Shown in pieces: positions 32,443 to 41,258 of a stretch of DNA of 64,000 nucleotides. Source of the stretch: Mucilaginibacter conchicola (GTDB lineage Bacteria; Bacteroidota; Bacteroidia; Sphingobacteriales; Sphingobacteriaceae); contig NZ_QWDC01000002.1 in NCBI RefSeq assembly GCF_003432115.1, positions 310,001-374,000 of the forward strand, written 5' to 3'. Made by a program: the position numbers and the translations under genes. Position 1 is the stretch's first letter. Each line of letters starts with the position of its first letter. The notes under the pieces are model-generated. The model was not told where the DNA came from and did not search any database. It saw only the letters and a program-made list of their open reading frames with translations.

Positions 32443-32931
32443 TTAACGTTTTAATTGCTGTATTTCGGTTTCCAGCTTTTGCAATTGCTTCTGCGCCTGC
32501 CTGTTCTCCAGGTAAAAGTAGATGGCAAATCCTAAGAATATCTTACCCAAAATAAACACTGCAGCAAATACCCATCTCCACGCTTTGTGAATGCGCATGT
32601 GGCTCGAAGCACCTTCTACCTCAATATAAGTTGGGCCGGTGCCGGGCGCTTCCTGTTGTTTTGGTTCGGGCTGTTTAAATTGCTGCAGCTCGCGCTTCTC
32701 GCGCAGCATGATCTCATCAATATCATCAGAGATCTTACCCCATGTACTTAAAGGAGGAGTAACAGCCATTTGTTGTGCCAAAAACTCCATGTCGGCTTCA
32801 AGCTCCTTTAAAGCAATATTCACCTCGGGATGCTCGGCCTTCATGCGTAACAACTCCTTCACCTCGCTTTCTGAGGCGCAGCCTGTTACATAGGCTTCTA
32901 AAATGCCGCTATTAATGTACTGCTGTATCAT
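32443..32931 (-). CDS. Membrane partner of the sigma-like protein (anti-sigma type)
   Basis: A 162-residue protein. The N-terminal soluble half begins IQQYINSGILEAYVTGCASE and SEVKELLRMKAEHPEVNIALKELEADMEFLAQQMA, the helical pattern of the anti-sigma-factor N-terminal domain in Bacteroidota; no zinc His-x3-Cys-x2-Cys motif is present. A Pro/Gln linker (FKQPEPKQQEAPGTG) leads to a single membrane helix at about 117-137, followed by a short coiled coil NRQAQKQLQKLETEIQQLKR that would lie in the periplasm. It overlaps the sigma-like gene upstream by four bases (ATGA). It probably holds that protein inactive at the membrane. Confidence 0.8.
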   Translation of the reverse strand: MIQQYINSGILEAYVTGCASESEVKELLRMKAEHPEVNIALKELEADMEFLAQQMAVTPPLSTWGKISDDIDEIMLREKRELQQFKQPEPKQQEAPGTGPTYIEVEGASSHMRIHKAWRWVFAAVFILGKIFLGFAIYFYLENRQAQKQLQKLETEIQQLKR

Positions 32932-33437
32932 TTACGGTTGCTCCTGATTATGTTGAATGATTGTTTTAGTATTTGTCTTATCTCGTCGCTGGTTTTGTTA
33001 AGCTCGTTAGCCAAACTGGAAACTGATTTGCCGTGGTAATGTACCCCGCAAAAAACAAGTTGTTGTTCGGCAGTCATCAGGTCTATCAATCGGTTGCCTC
33101 TTATTGTCACATTATCCGGCGAATCGGCACAATCATCAACAGTATTTACAAATGAGACAAGCTTGTTGCGTGTGTATTGTTGCAGGCGGCAGTAAGTGCT
33201 ACCATCTGGCGTGCCTGCAATATATTGGATATCGCCAACACTAAGGCCCGAAAATATATCTGCGAGGTAGCCTTCTGCTACGGGGCGGTCTTTCACCACT
33301 TCAATAATATAGCCAAGCAGCATTGCACCATAATTGGTGTAAAGTTCATGCGCGGCCTGTTTTATAGAAGGCAAAGCGGCTTCATTAAATGTCAGCTGTT
33401 CTCTCAAGTTCAACCAATGTTTAGTAAGGGCATCCAA
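32928..33437 (-). CDS. Divergent RNA polymerase sigma-70-like protein
   Basis: The 169-residue protein shows the two-domain pattern of a small sigma factor. The N-terminal part (AAHELYTNYGAMLLGYIIEV, with AEGYLADIFSGL) resembles region 2, and the C-terminal part (LMTAEQQLVFCGVHYHGKSV, SSLANELNKTSDEIRQILKQ) resembles region 4 with its HTH. Both are degenerate, so the call rests partly on the neighbour: an anti-sigma-like membrane protein overlapping by four bases. The start is awkward: TTG 33437 is in frame but overlaps a TATTTTTG box (33435-33442), so translation may begin at TTG codons 8 or 10 later. Confidence 0.78.
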   Translation of the reverse strand: MDALTKHWLNLREQLTFNEAALPSIKQAAHELYTNYGAMLLGYIIEVVKDRPVAEGYLADIFSGLSVGDIQYIAGTPDGSTYCRLQQYTRNKLVSFVNTVDDCADSPDNVTIRGNRLIDLMTAEQQLVFCGVHYHGKSVSSLANELNKTSDEIRQILKQSFNIIRSNRK

Positions 33438-33668
33438 AAATATCTAATATTTTTGATATCTGTATATAAAGATATTAGGAAAGAGGAGATTTAGGTTAAA
33501 ATATTTTCCTTAACAGACTTTTTATTAATCAAATAAGAACGCCATCCTATTTTAAGAAGATGTTAACTTTAGCTAAATATAAGCCCAAAACTCTAAAATT
33601 TCATCATTACCGGCATAAATTTTATTGCCCGAAAAATATGATGATAAAGTAATGAGGCTTCTTAATTC

Positions 33669-34142
33669 TTAAACTTTAGCCAACGAAACACCACTGCTCA
33701 TCTGGAAAGCATCCTGAAAAGCATCGGTTAATGGCGAGGTTACTTCGGGGAACCGGGCTGCATAATTCTTGAGATAAAAACCTGCTACCGAAGTAAGCAA
33801 TGCCGCAGCACCACCCAAAAGCATACCATGCAGAACATTCTGGCGGCTTTTCCGGAAGATGGTTGCACCGGCAACCGCGCCCGACATTACATGCACAGCC
33901 AACTGGTTCAAATCGGGACGGGTGGTTTTTAATACAGGTCTTCTCTCTTCTGCCAGTACGATTAGCTTGGTTGCTATACTATTAACCGGCGACTGTACAA
34001 ATCTGAAAACCGGGTATGGCAAAATGGGCGACACGCCATCATGATAATAACGACTGGCTAATGCCGGTGCAGCACTTGCACGCATGCCGGCCAATGCACC
34101 TAAACCAATGGTTTGCCAAACGGGTTTTCTGTAGTTACGCAT
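33669..34142 (-). CDS. DUF4126-like membrane protein
   Basis: The 157-residue protein from ATG 34142 begins MRNYRKPVWQTIGLGALAGM then RASAAPALASRYYHD, the typical start of DUF4126-family proteins. It has four hydrophobic segments, including AVHVMSGAVAGATIF and GMLLGGAAALLTSVAGFYL, so it is a small inner-membrane protein. The in-frame extension to 34235 runs into the GTCAT-type repeat and is unlikely to be translated. The biochemical function of the family is unknown. It stands alone and has no close partner; a repeat-filled gap of 690 bases lies upstream. Confidence 0.82.
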   Translation of the reverse strand: MRNYRKPVWQTIGLGALAGMRASAAPALASRYYHDGVSPILPYPVFRFVQSPVNSIATKLIVLAEERRPVLKTTRPDLNQLAVHVMSGAVAGATIFRKSRQNVLHGMLLGGAAALLTSVAGFYLKNYAARFPEVTSPLTDAFQDAFQMSSGVSLAKV

Positions 34143-34230
34143 GTATGTAGAACAGGCATAAGGGTGGATGGTTTTCTTTCCTTCTAAATATGTGATATTA
34201 ACGGTTGTGCGGCAATCCTCAACTTTACAC

Positions 34231-34259
34231 GTCATGCTGAACTTGTTTCAGCATCCCAA
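34231..34259. repeat. Dispersed GTCAT-type palindrome
   Basis: CGTCATGCTGAACTTGTTTC with AGCATCCC; matches the left unit at 1615-1642 with two differences. Confidence 0.65.
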
Positions 34260-34261
34260 AC

Positions 34262-34715
34262 GACATGTTTGTACTCTATTAACGTTAGTCTGCTCATTGC
34301 CGCAGAGGCTACTTCTTTTGTCTTGATACAAAAGAAGCAAAAGATCAAGTCAGCAACGAGGCTTCTTTACCCACAAAGCCTTTGCCCTGCAAGCAGCCAG
34401 AACCACGGGCTGCAAAATCTTGCCCCAACTGCGTTCGCTCAAATCCCACGTCTTCAGGCAAGTATTGCTATGCCCTCGCAGCCGCACCGCCCAACATCAT
34501 TCTGCCCACTTTCGCCCGAAGCTTTTTTGCTGACAAGAAATAATAAAGTAAAACAAATTGGAAAGAAAAGCACAGACATTACACAAACGAACAATGCGAC
34601 ATAGTGTAACGTGCGGGTAGCACAGGCATTGCTAAAGCAGAAACGATGTAGCGCGTTACCAAGTCGCGACTTTTCTTTGGTTACTTTCTTTTGAGAGAAA
34701 AGAAAGTTACATCCA
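34262..34715. repeat. Long mosaic intergenic repeat, copy 2 (inverted)
   Basis: Blocks shared with 19728-20087, in reverse: GTTAGTCTGCTCATTGCCGC, TTTTGTCTTGATACAAAAGA, AACGTGCGGGTAGCACAGGC, TGTAGCGCGTTACC, and the terminal hairpin GGTTACTTTCTTTTGAGAGA with AAAGAAAGTTAC. The inner block TCTGCCCACTTTCGCCCGAA with GCTTTTTTGCTGAC recurs in inverted form at 61681-61715. Confidence 0.75.
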
Positions 34716-34803
34716 CTAACGACTCATCTAACCCACAACCTTTCCTAACAAAGAACTACTTATGAGATTGCTGCGCTCATAACAAAATGGTTTATAAACA
34801 AAA

Positions 34804-34827
34804 AAGGCGATGATCACTCATCGCCTT
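34804..34827. terminator. Terminator of the mlaEFD operon
   Basis: AAGGCGATGA-TCAC-TCATCGCCTT is a ten-pair stem five bases past the MlaD stop on the minus strand, followed by TTTTTG. Confidence 0.88.
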
Positions 34828-34832
34828 ATATT

Positions 34833-35822
34833 TTACATTGCTTTTTTCAAGCTATCCTGTTTGGCTTTCTCTCGTTTTTTGAAGAAACCTTTCAGCAGGA
34901 AGTTATGCTGTACGGCCTCCAGATCATCGTTTAGTTTAACAGAGCTTTGCTGCAGGTAGTTCAACGTGGTTTGTACTTGTACGGCCATTTTAGGGTCGTT
35001 TAGTAATACACCTAAAGCATTATCTGTAGTATTCAGCTTATTGCTGGCTTTATTAAGATTATCGGTAAGGGTGCTGGCATTAGCTGCGGCTTCCTGCAGT
35101 TTGGTTACCGATGCACGGATACGATTAAACGTAATAGTATCTGTCATCACGTTATCGGCGAAGCCACCTTTGGTATTCATTTTCTGGCTAAAGTTATTCA
35201 GCTGCATAGCCATTTTTGATGCGCTGGTAGTTGCCATTGCCAGGTTACGCATGGTAAGTTTAAGCTGATTACCCATGGTGCTATCGGCCAGTAAAGCGCC
35301 TACTGTACCTTTACCTGCCAGGATTTCTTTGCTCAGGGTTTTAAAATCTGTAGTAATAGCCAGTATGTTCTGGTTGTTTTGTTGCAGCGTTTTCATGATA
35401 TCATCGGTTGACAACATCTTGTCTGATGCTAACACATCGCCGTCCTGCACAATTGGTGCCTGCGGGCTGCCGCCATCAATTACAATGATCTTGTTACCAA
35501 TAAAACCATCACTGCTGATGCGTACACCCGCATTGCGGTGAATGTAAGGTTGCGTAGCTGCATCAATACTCATCACCACATCAACCTGGTGCAGGCCGGT
35601 AAATTTTATCTCTTTGATGATACCCACCTTTACGCCCGAGAACCAAATGTTACCGCCTTTTTTTAAACCGGCAACATCATCAAACACCGAGCTGATGTGA
35701 ATGCTTTTCACAAAGGTTTTTTGTGAGCCGCCCAGTGTAAGTACACCCAGTACAAACACGGCTACGCCTAAAAACACAAATACACCTACAATAATTGATC
35801 TTCTATTTTCTGTTGCGTCCAT
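34833..35822 (-). CDS. mlaD: MlaD-type MCE protein
   Basis: The 329-residue protein has one N-terminal membrane helix (RSIIVGVFVFLGVAVFVLGV, about 8-27) and an MCE domain at about 37-115 (IHISSVFDDVAGLKKGGNIW, then FSGVKVGIIKEIKFTG and RISSDGFIGNKIIVI). A long helical tail follows with many Asn, Ser and Thr, typical for MCE proteins of Bacteroidota. It is the substrate-binding hexamer of an ABC lipid transporter that moves phospholipids between the two membranes. It is the last gene of mlaE-mlaF-mlaD. The periplasmic carrier MlaC and the STAS protein MlaB are not in the window. Confidence 0.93.
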   Translation of the reverse strand: MDATENRRSIIVGVFVFLGVAVFVLGVLTLGGSQKTFVKSIHISSVFDDVAGLKKGGNIWFSGVKVGIIKEIKFTGLHQVDVVMSIDAATQPYIHRNAGVRISSDGFIGNKIIVIDGGSPQAPIVQDGDVLASDKMLSTDDIMKTLQQNNQNILAITTDFKTLSKEILAGKGTVGALLADSTMGNQLKLTMRNLAMATTSASKMAMQLNNFSQKMNTKGGFADNVMTDTITFNRIRASVTKLQEAAANASTLTDNLNKASNKLNTTDNALGVLLNDPKMAVQVQTTLNYLQQSSVKLNDDLEAVQHNFLLKGFFKKREKAKQDSLKKAM

Positions 35823-35840
35823 AATTGGATACTTAATATC

Positions 35841-36614
35841 TTATTCTACAAAATTATAATCATAAAAAGGTTTCACGCGGGCATCGTCCGTTGCAAAAAC
35901 CTCATCGAAAGACCCCACACGCTGAAACTGCCCATCCAAAAGCATTGCCACACGGTCACCTACCATTTTAGCGCAGGTAAGGTCGTGGGTAATTACAATG
36001 GATGATGTGTTATAGCGTTGCTGCACTTCGTTTATCAGTTCGTTTATCTCTATACAAGTTATCGGGTCAAGGCCTGCTGTTGGTTCATCATACAGCATTA
36101 TTTCCGGGTTCAGGATCAGCGTACGGGCAATACCTATACGCTTACGCTGCCCGCCCGAAAGCTCTGAAGGCATCTGGTTAATGGTTTGCGACAGGCCAAC
36201 TGCATCCAATACGCTGTGCACATTGGTATCAATCTCCTTACGGGTAATGCCCTTGCGGTTACGCACCAGCGGGAACTCGAGGTTTTGGCGCACGGTCATA
36301 CTATCGTACAAAGCACTGTTCTGGAACGAGAAACCTATGCGGATACGCAGGGATTCCATTTCCCTCTCGGTGATGTGTGTTAGCTCGTTGCCCAATACGT
36401 TGATGGTACCGGCATCAGGATAAAGCATACCCGAGATGAGTTTGATCAAAACAGATTTACCCGTACCTGAACGGCCGAGCACCACAAGGTTTTCGCCCTG
36501 ATAAAGATCAAGATCGATACCGCGCAATACGTGGTAATCTCCAAACGATTTCTGCAGCCCGCGGATGCGGATCACCTCGTTATTCAGATCGATATTTGCC
36601 TTTTGTTTTTCCAT
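35841..36614 (-). CDS. mlaF: MlaF-type ABC transporter ATPase
   Basis: A 257-residue ABC ATPase of the MlaF group. Walker A is VLGRSGTGKSVLIK at about 45-58, the Q-loop is in SFQNSALYDSMTV, the signature is ELSGGQRKRIGIAR near 154-166, and Walker B is EIMLYDEPTAGLDPIT, followed by the H-loop IVITHD. It starts from ATG 36614, 6 bases after the permease gene, and lies 18 bases ahead of mlaD. It hydrolyses ATP on the cytoplasmic face to power lipid transport by the MlaEFD complex. Confidence 0.96.
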   Translation of the reverse strand: MEKQKANIDLNNEVIRIRGLQKSFGDYHVLRGIDLDLYQGENLVVLGRSGTGKSVLIKLISGMLYPDAGTINVLGNELTHITEREMESLRIRIGFSFQNSALYDSMTVRQNLEFPLVRNRKGITRKEIDTNVHSVLDAVGLSQTINQMPSELSGGQRKRIGIARTLILNPEIMLYDEPTAGLDPITCIEINELINEVQQRYNTSSIVITHDLTCAKMVGDRVAMLLDGQFQRVGSFDEVFATDDARVKPFYDYNFVE

Positions 36615-36620
36615 CTTTGA

Positions 36621-37430
36621 TTATCGGAACCAGCCGGCTATCTGTACAATTAAAACTTCTTCAATAAACACCAGGAACATGGCAGTTACCACCGCACCGT
36701 TGGCTGCTTTACCAACGCCCTCGGTACCTTTGGTTGAGTTATAACCCTGGTAACAACCTACTATACCAATTGTAAAGCCAAAAACTACTGCCTTAGCTAA
36801 TGATGCCCAGATATCTACGAAAGTGATAGGCTCAAAAGCCTGCTCAATAAACGTAGCATAGCTGGTACCCTCGTTTTGAGCGATGTTTAAATATCCGCCA
36901 AACAGGGCTATCAATGCTACATAAGTAGCCAGTAACGGTATAGTAAATGTGGTGGCGATAACGCGGGTACATACCAAAAATTTAAATGGTTTGGTACCCG
37001 ATACTTCCATGGCATCTATCTGCTCGGTAACGCGCATTGAGCCAAGCTCGGCACCTATACTTGAGCCTACTTTACCGGCAGCAATAAGCGCGGTAACCAG
37101 TGGGGCAAGCGCTTTCATGATGGCGATAGATACCAGTGATGGCAGCCATGATGTAGCACCAAAATCGGTAAGCGAGGGGCGGCTTTGCTTGGTAAATATC
37201 ACACCGATAATAAAACCGGTAAGGGTAATGAGCGTGAACGACTTAACGCCGGTCTCGTAACATTGCCTTACAACTTCTTTAAACTCATAAGGGGGCAAAA
37301 ATACTTCCTTAAAAAAGCGGAGTACAAAAGCATAGATGCGGTGCAGCATCAGGAAAAAGCCTGATATGGCGTCGCCTATCTTTTTTATGCGCGATGGTGC
37401 TGTGCGCGGTGTGGTTTCTGTGCCTTCCAT
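36621..37430 (-). CDS. mlaE: MlaE-type ABC transporter permease
   Basis: A 269-residue inner-membrane permease of the MlaE family with about five or six membrane segments (for example FTLITLTGFIIGVIFTKQSR and ALAPLVTALIAAGKVGSSIG). The GKVGSSIGAELGSMRVTEQIDAMEVSG block is the family signature. ATG 37430 (MEGTETTPRTAPSRIKKIGD) is preferred over the more distant in-frame ATG at 37565, because a TACCTTTG box lies 8 bases ahead at 37439-37446. It is the first gene of the mlaE-F-D operon for lipid traffic between the membranes. Confidence 0.94.
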   Translation of the reverse strand: MEGTETTPRTAPSRIKKIGDAISGFFLMLHRIYAFVLRFFKEVFLPPYEFKEVVRQCYETGVKSFTLITLTGFIIGVIFTKQSRPSLTDFGATSWLPSLVSIAIMKALAPLVTALIAAGKVGSSIGAELGSMRVTEQIDAMEVSGTKPFKFLVCTRVIATTFTIPLLATYVALIALFGGYLNIAQNEGTSYATFIEQAFEPITFVDIWASLAKAVVFGFTIGIVGCYQGYNSTKGTEGVGKAANGAVVTAMFLVFIEEVLIVQIAGWFR

Positions 37431-37438
37431 TAATTGGG

Positions 37439-37446
37439 CAAAGGTA
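37439..37446 (-). promoter_or_regulatory. TACCTTTG -7 box of the mlaEFD operon
   Basis: TACCTTTG on the minus strand matches TAnnTTTG and lies 8 bases before ATG 37430; it settles the choice of start. Confidence 0.7.
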
Positions 37447-37565
37447 TAATTTACGTAAGATATAGAAGCCCGTATTGACCAAATTGTTTGGAAAGTTAAA
37501 TCAGTTAATTGTAATAATTGCTTGTGCGAGATAAAGTAACGCATGGAAAAACGCTTGCATATCAA

Positions 37566-37702
37566 CTCACCCCGACATCGCTTACGCTCGTCGCCCCTCT
37601 CTTCGCTGCGCGAAAAGAGGGTGAGGAAAAAACTTTATCTTAACTTTCTAACCGTCTTTGCTGCTTGCAGCAGAGAGGGTGGTCCAGCGCAGACCGGGTG
37701 AG
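37566..37702. repeat. Composite repeat with CTCACCCCGAC ends, copy 2
   Basis: CTCACCCCGACATCGCTTAC on the left and GACCGGGTGAG on the right enclose CCCTCTCTTCGCTGCGCGAA with AAGAGGG and GTCTTTGCTGCTTGCAGCAG with AGAGGGTGG. The inner hairpins match those at 18081-18227. Confidence 0.8.
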
Positions 37703-37804
37703 TCAACTATAAAAGCGATGATGAGTTATCACCCAAACTTTCAGTTGCACCTGCAGTTTAACTTTTGTGAAAACCTTATCTTCGGGTTTTAAACTGATGT
37801 TTCA

Positions 37805-38935
37805 ATGAGTCGCTGCAGTAATTTTTTCTTTTTTATACTGATTCTGACTACTGTGTATAGCCTGCCGGCCCATGCCCAGTTGTTTAACCCCTGCGACCCA
37901 AAAGCGACCAATGAAACCAAACAACTTTTCTACAGTATGCAGCGCCTTAAAGGTGCGGGCACCATATTTGGCCATCATGATGATACGGCTTACGGTGTGG
38001 GCTGGTGCTTTGTGAACGATCAGTCGGATGTGAAAAGCGTTACCGGTGTTTACCCTGCTTTGTACGGCTGGGACCTGGCAAAAATAGAACACGACAGTGT
38101 ACGCGATATAAACGGCGTACCTTTTAAATACCAGAAACAACTGGTGCGAGAGGCTTATCAGCGCGGGAGCATTAACACTTTTTGCTGGCATATAGATAAC
38201 CCTGCCAACGGTAAAACTGCCTGGGATACCACCATGCGTACCGTGGCAACTATCCTGCCCGGCGGCCCAAATCACGAAACCTATAAACAATGGCTGGATA
38301 AAGCTGCTGCCTACATGGCCGACCTTAAAAGCGACGACGGCGAGCAGATCCCCATCCTTTTCCGCCCCTTTCATGAGCTTACGGGCAACTGGTTCTGGTG
38401 GTGCGCCAATACCTGCACGCCTGATGAATTTAAACAACTATGGCGCTTTACTATCGACTACCTGCGCCAAACCAAAAAGCTGCACAACCTGCTCATCGTT
38501 TTCTCTGAAGCTGATTTTAACAGCGAAGAAGAGTTTATGCAACGCTACCCCGGCAATGGCTATGTTGATTTCATTGGCTTTGATAACTACTGCTTTAAAA
38601 ACGTTGAGGATTACAAATACAACCTCGATACCCGCCTGGGCATCATAGGTGATATAGCCAAACGCAACAACAAACTCACCTGCCTGCCCGAGACTGGTTA
38701 CGAGCAAATACCCCAGGCCAACTGGTGGACCACCGTTTTGCAACCCATACTGGCCAAACATCAGCCATCGTACGCCATGGTATGGCGCAACGGCAGGCCC
38801 GATCATTATTATGCGCCCTACCCCGGCCAGATAAGCGAAGCAGATTTTAAACTATTTTTTGCCAGCCCGCAGGTGATATTTGAGAACAGGATAGCGCCGC
38901 TGGGAGTGTACGGGAAGTATGTGTTGAAGAAGTAG
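37805..38935 (+). CDS. Glycoside hydrolase family 26 beta-mannanase, exported
   Basis: A 376-residue enzyme with a signal peptide (residues 1-24, ending SLPAHAQ). The GH26 fold is clear: GHHDDTAYGVGW near residue 58, DLAKIEHDS, WHIDNPANGKTAW, the acid/base motif FRPFHELTGNWFWW (Glu about 191), FIGFDNYC and the nucleophile in TCLPETGYEQI (Glu about 296). It would cleave beta-1,4-mannan in the periplasm or at the surface. No SusC/SusD pair or other mannan genes are in the window, so it is not in a visible polysaccharide locus. A TATCTTCG sequence near 37777 may be the promoter. Confidence 0.95.
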   Translation: MSRCSNFFFFILILTTVYSLPAHAQLFNPCDPKATNETKQLFYSMQRLKGAGTIFGHHDDTAYGVGWCFVNDQSDVKSVTGVYPALYGWDLAKIEHDSVRDINGVPFKYQKQLVREAYQRGSINTFCWHIDNPANGKTAWDTTMRTVATILPGGPNHETYKQWLDKAAAYMADLKSDDGEQIPILFRPFHELTGNWFWWCANTCTPDEFKQLWRFTIDYLRQTKKLHNLLIVFSEADFNSEEEFMQRYPGNGYVDFIGFDNYCFKNVEDYKYNLDTRLGIIGDIAKRNNKLTCLPETGYEQIPQANWWTTVLQPILAKHQPSYAMVWRNGRPDHYYAPYPGQISEADFKLFFASPQVIFENRIAPLGVYGKYVLKK

Positions 38936-38948
38936 AAGCTCTCATTCT

Positions 38949-39048
38949 GTCATTTCGAACGATAGTGAGAAATCCTGTTATTATTGCTAAGCTTTCCACC
39001 ATTCAGGAATAACAAGATTTCTCCTCGCTGCCGCTCGTTCGAAATGAC
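38949..39048. repeat. Dispersed inverted repeat, GTCATTTCGAAC family, copy 3
   Basis: Starts GTCATTTCGAACGATAGTGA and ends GCTCGTTCGAAATGAC. Differs from 24940-25039 by only a few bases. Confidence 0.85.
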
Positions 39049-39058
39049 ATAAAATTTT

Positions 39059-39147
39059 TGTCATTCTGACCCGCCGGTTGGCGGAGAAGAATCTAACCGC
39101 GTTCTCTCTGCAAACGAAAAGATTGCTTCGTTCATCGCAATGACGCG
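39059..39147. repeat. Dispersed inverted repeat, ATTGCGAGG-related, copy 2
   Basis: TTGTCATTCTGACCCGCCGG with GGCGGAGAAGAATCT on the left and GATTGCTTCGTTCATCGCAA with TGACGCGCGG on the right; a mosaic of the families at 14872 and 1615. It directly abuts the previous repeat. Confidence 0.6.
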
Positions 39148-39160
39148 CGGTTAAAACAGT

Positions 39161-39886
39161 TCAATGCACACTCTCCGCCTTCAGCTTCTTCTGCACATCA
39201 AGCTTGTAATTTCTGCCAATGGGTAATTCGTGGCCGTTCACATCAACGCTGTAGGAATAAAATGAAGTGATCTTTGCCACAGCCACAATAAACGAGCGGT
39301 GTATCCGCACAAACTTCTGCTCGGGCAACATTTCCTCGAGCAAACTTATTTTTTGGCGGGTAATATACACATGGTCTTTCACTATCACTTTTACATAATC
39401 GCGCTGACTCTCTATCCACAGTACATCGTTAATGTTCACTTTAACGGTGCGGCGGTCAACCTTCAGGTACATGAAAGCTTCATGGTCACTCACGGGGGCT
39501 TCATAGCTGATAAGGGGTTTACCTTTGCCGTCGGGCAGGTTGTAAATTTTATCCACGGCGCGCAAGAACCTATCAAAGGGGATGGGTTTTAGCAGATAAT
39601 CAACCGCGTTCAGATCAAAGCCTTCCAGGGCGTACTCGCTGTAGGCAGTAGTGAAAATCACTTTGGGCGGGTTCTTCAGGCTCTTTAGCAGATCGGTACC
39701 TTTTATACCGGGCATCTGTATATCCAGAAACATGAGGTCAACCTGCTTTTGCTGCAATATTTTAAAAGCCTCAATGCCGTTGTTGCATTTGCCCACCAGT
39801 TCCATCTCTGTAAAAGCCGAGAGGTATTTCTCAATCACCTCTACCGCGTAAGGCTCGTCATCAACAATTAAAACCCTGATTTTCAT
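39161..39886 (-). CDS. LytTR-family response regulator
   Basis: A 241-residue regulator with a receiver domain (D9-D10, phosphoacceptor D55 in LMFLDIQMPG, Thr in FTTAYS, Lys in LLKPIP) and a C-terminal LytTR domain (WIESQRDYVKVIV and FVRIHRSFIVAVAKI). Its ATG overlaps the kinase stop by four bases, so it is the second gene of the pair. The domain layout matches the regulator at 3639-4346, but in this case the pair lies on the minus strand 35 kb away and differs in sequence. Target genes are unknown. Confidence 0.95.
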   Translation of the reverse strand: MKIRVLIVDDEPYAVEVIEKYLSAFTEMELVGKCNNGIEAFKILQQKQVDLMFLDIQMPGIKGTDLLKSLKNPPKVIFTTAYSEYALEGFDLNAVDYLLKPIPFDRFLRAVDKIYNLPDGKGKPLISYEAPVSDHEAFMYLKVDRRTVKVNINDVLWIESQRDYVKVIVKDHVYITRQKISLLEEMLPEQKFVRIHRSFIVAVAKITSFYSYSVDVNGHELPIGRNYKLDVQKKLKAESVH

Positions 39887-41037
39887 ACCGCGGATAGTTT
39901 AGGTTGATGCTGGGGCTGCACCTGTTGCTTCACGGCAGGCGCTATCATATTCAGTTCCAAATCAAGCACGGCCAAAAAGGTATCCTCATCATCCATCAAT
40001 TTAAGGTGTGATGCATCAGGATATAACAATTCCAGGCGTTTCTGCACATTCTTTAGCCCTATATGGCCTTGTTGTTCGGTAGTTGGGGCAACTTCTGCTT
40101 TGCTGTTGGCTACTTTCAGTTTAAAATGGTTGCCACGAATGGTGATGTTGATGTTTATCCATACATCGCCAGTTTTCTCACTTACGCCATGCTTAAAGGC
40201 ATTCTCAATAAAAGGCAATATCAATAGCGGCGCTATCAGTTTATCCTGCAGGTTTCCATCAATATTAAAAGTGATATCTATACGATCCTCATAGCGCAGT
40301 TTCTCTAAACGCACATATTGCTGCATCATAAATATTTCTTTCTCCAGCGGCACCTCGTCGGTATTACACTCGTAAAGCATGTAGCGCAATATGTCTGAGA
40401 GGCCCAATATCAACTGCGGTGATTTCGGCGACTGATCCAGGCTGAGCGCATATAAATTATTCAGCGTATTGAACAGAAAATGCGGGTGCACCTGTGCCTT
40501 TAATGCGCTTAGCTCGGCTTCAAGGGCGGCCTGCTTTCGCTCGTACCACATTTTAAAAAGTTTAATAGCCAGCGTAAAACCAATAATGAGGTTGGTGCCT
40601 TTAAAAGCATTTACCAGGTTTGACATATCCCATAGTTTGATCCAAAATGCTTGCTGATGATAAGTAACATATTCGGGATCGGTGATGGGAAGGTTCTCTA
40701 TCATGTAGGGGATAACCAGTGTTAAGCCTATGCTACGGCTAAGTACACCTGATAAAACCGCCGCAATACCCAACAGCACGGCAAAAGTAAAGTACCTGCC
40801 AACAAACAAAAAACGGGGTATAAGCCAGTAGGCTACTAAATAATAGTAAACTATTTGTACCGGCATATAAAAAAGGTTGTTCCGTAACGACATGGAGAAC
40901 GTTATCGGTAACGAATACATGCCCGTTAACAGCAGCGATACCACTATCCAGAACAAGATATGTTGCACCACCCGCGGTATTTTTACACCGGTTTGTACTA
41001 TGCTTACAAAATGTTTCACATACCAAAGGTATCTCAT
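39883..41037 (-). CDS. LytS-type sensor histidine kinase
   Basis: A 384-residue His_kinase family protein. Four hydrophobic segments are found at about residues 25-46, 56-76, 78-110 and 150-165. The phosphoacceptor box is AQVHPHFLFNTLNN (His about 186), and the ATP-binding domain shows LPFIENAFKHG and GHIGLKNVQKRL. There is no Pro-rich loop, in contrast to the kinase at 2413-3639. A Gln-rich tail (QQVQPQHQPKL) ends the protein. It overlaps the start of the LytTR regulator by four bases, a standard two-component operon. Its signal is unknown. Confidence 0.94.
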   Translation of the reverse strand: MRYLWYVKHFVSIVQTGVKIPRVVQHILFWIVVSLLLTGMYSLPITFSMSLRNNLFYMPVQIVYYYLVAYWLIPRFLFVGRYFTFAVLLGIAAVLSGVLSRSIGLTLVIPYMIENLPITDPEYVTYHQQAFWIKLWDMSNLVNAFKGTNLIIGFTLAIKLFKMWYERKQAALEAELSALKAQVHPHFLFNTLNNLYALSLDQSPKSPQLILGLSDILRYMLYECNTDEVPLEKEIFMMQQYVRLEKLRYEDRIDITFNIDGNLQDKLIAPLLILPFIENAFKHGVSEKTGDVWININITIRGNHFKLKVANSKAEVAPTTEQQGHIGLKNVQKRLELLYPDASHLKLMDDEDTFLAVLDLELNMIAPAVKQQVQPQHQPKLSAV

Positions 41038-41258
41038 TGTAACTACATCATTATAAATTACTTATCCAATCAAGACAAACAACCCAATTATACGACGAAC
41101 AACATAATTTGTACATCAAAAGGGTTGTTTAATTAAACAGACGTAGGTTATAGTGAGATAGTTACACTTTGGCGAAAGTAAATTGCTGTGTAACGCATGT
41201 AATTTATAATGGTACACGGGCGGGATAATTTAGCTCTCGAATTAAAATTTAAAACACC

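Larger units (their letters stand above)
34143..34832. other. Gene-free gap of 690 bases filled by repeats
   Basis: The gap contains a GTCAT-type palindrome (34231-34259), a long mosaic repeat (34262-34715) and a terminator (34804-34827). The 111-codon frame starting at 34269 reads through the repeat; a part of it (CPLSPEAFLLT) also appears in the repeat at 61681-61715, which shows that it is repeat-borne and not a gene. Confidence 0.75.

Noticed and set aside
34269-34604. 111-codon plus-strand frame in the gap before mlaD
   Set aside because: It lies wholly in the mosaic repeat, and a part of it (CPLSPEAFLLT) appears in another repeat copy at 61681, so it is not a gene.
37802-38437. Minus-strand open frame of 211 codons opposite the mannanase gene
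   Set aside because: The GH26 gene on the plus strand has full catalytic motifs and a signal peptide; the reverse frame has neither.
38936-39160. Small RNA gene between the mannanase and LytTR genes
   Set aside because: The structure is explained by two adjacent dispersed repeats found elsewhere in the window.
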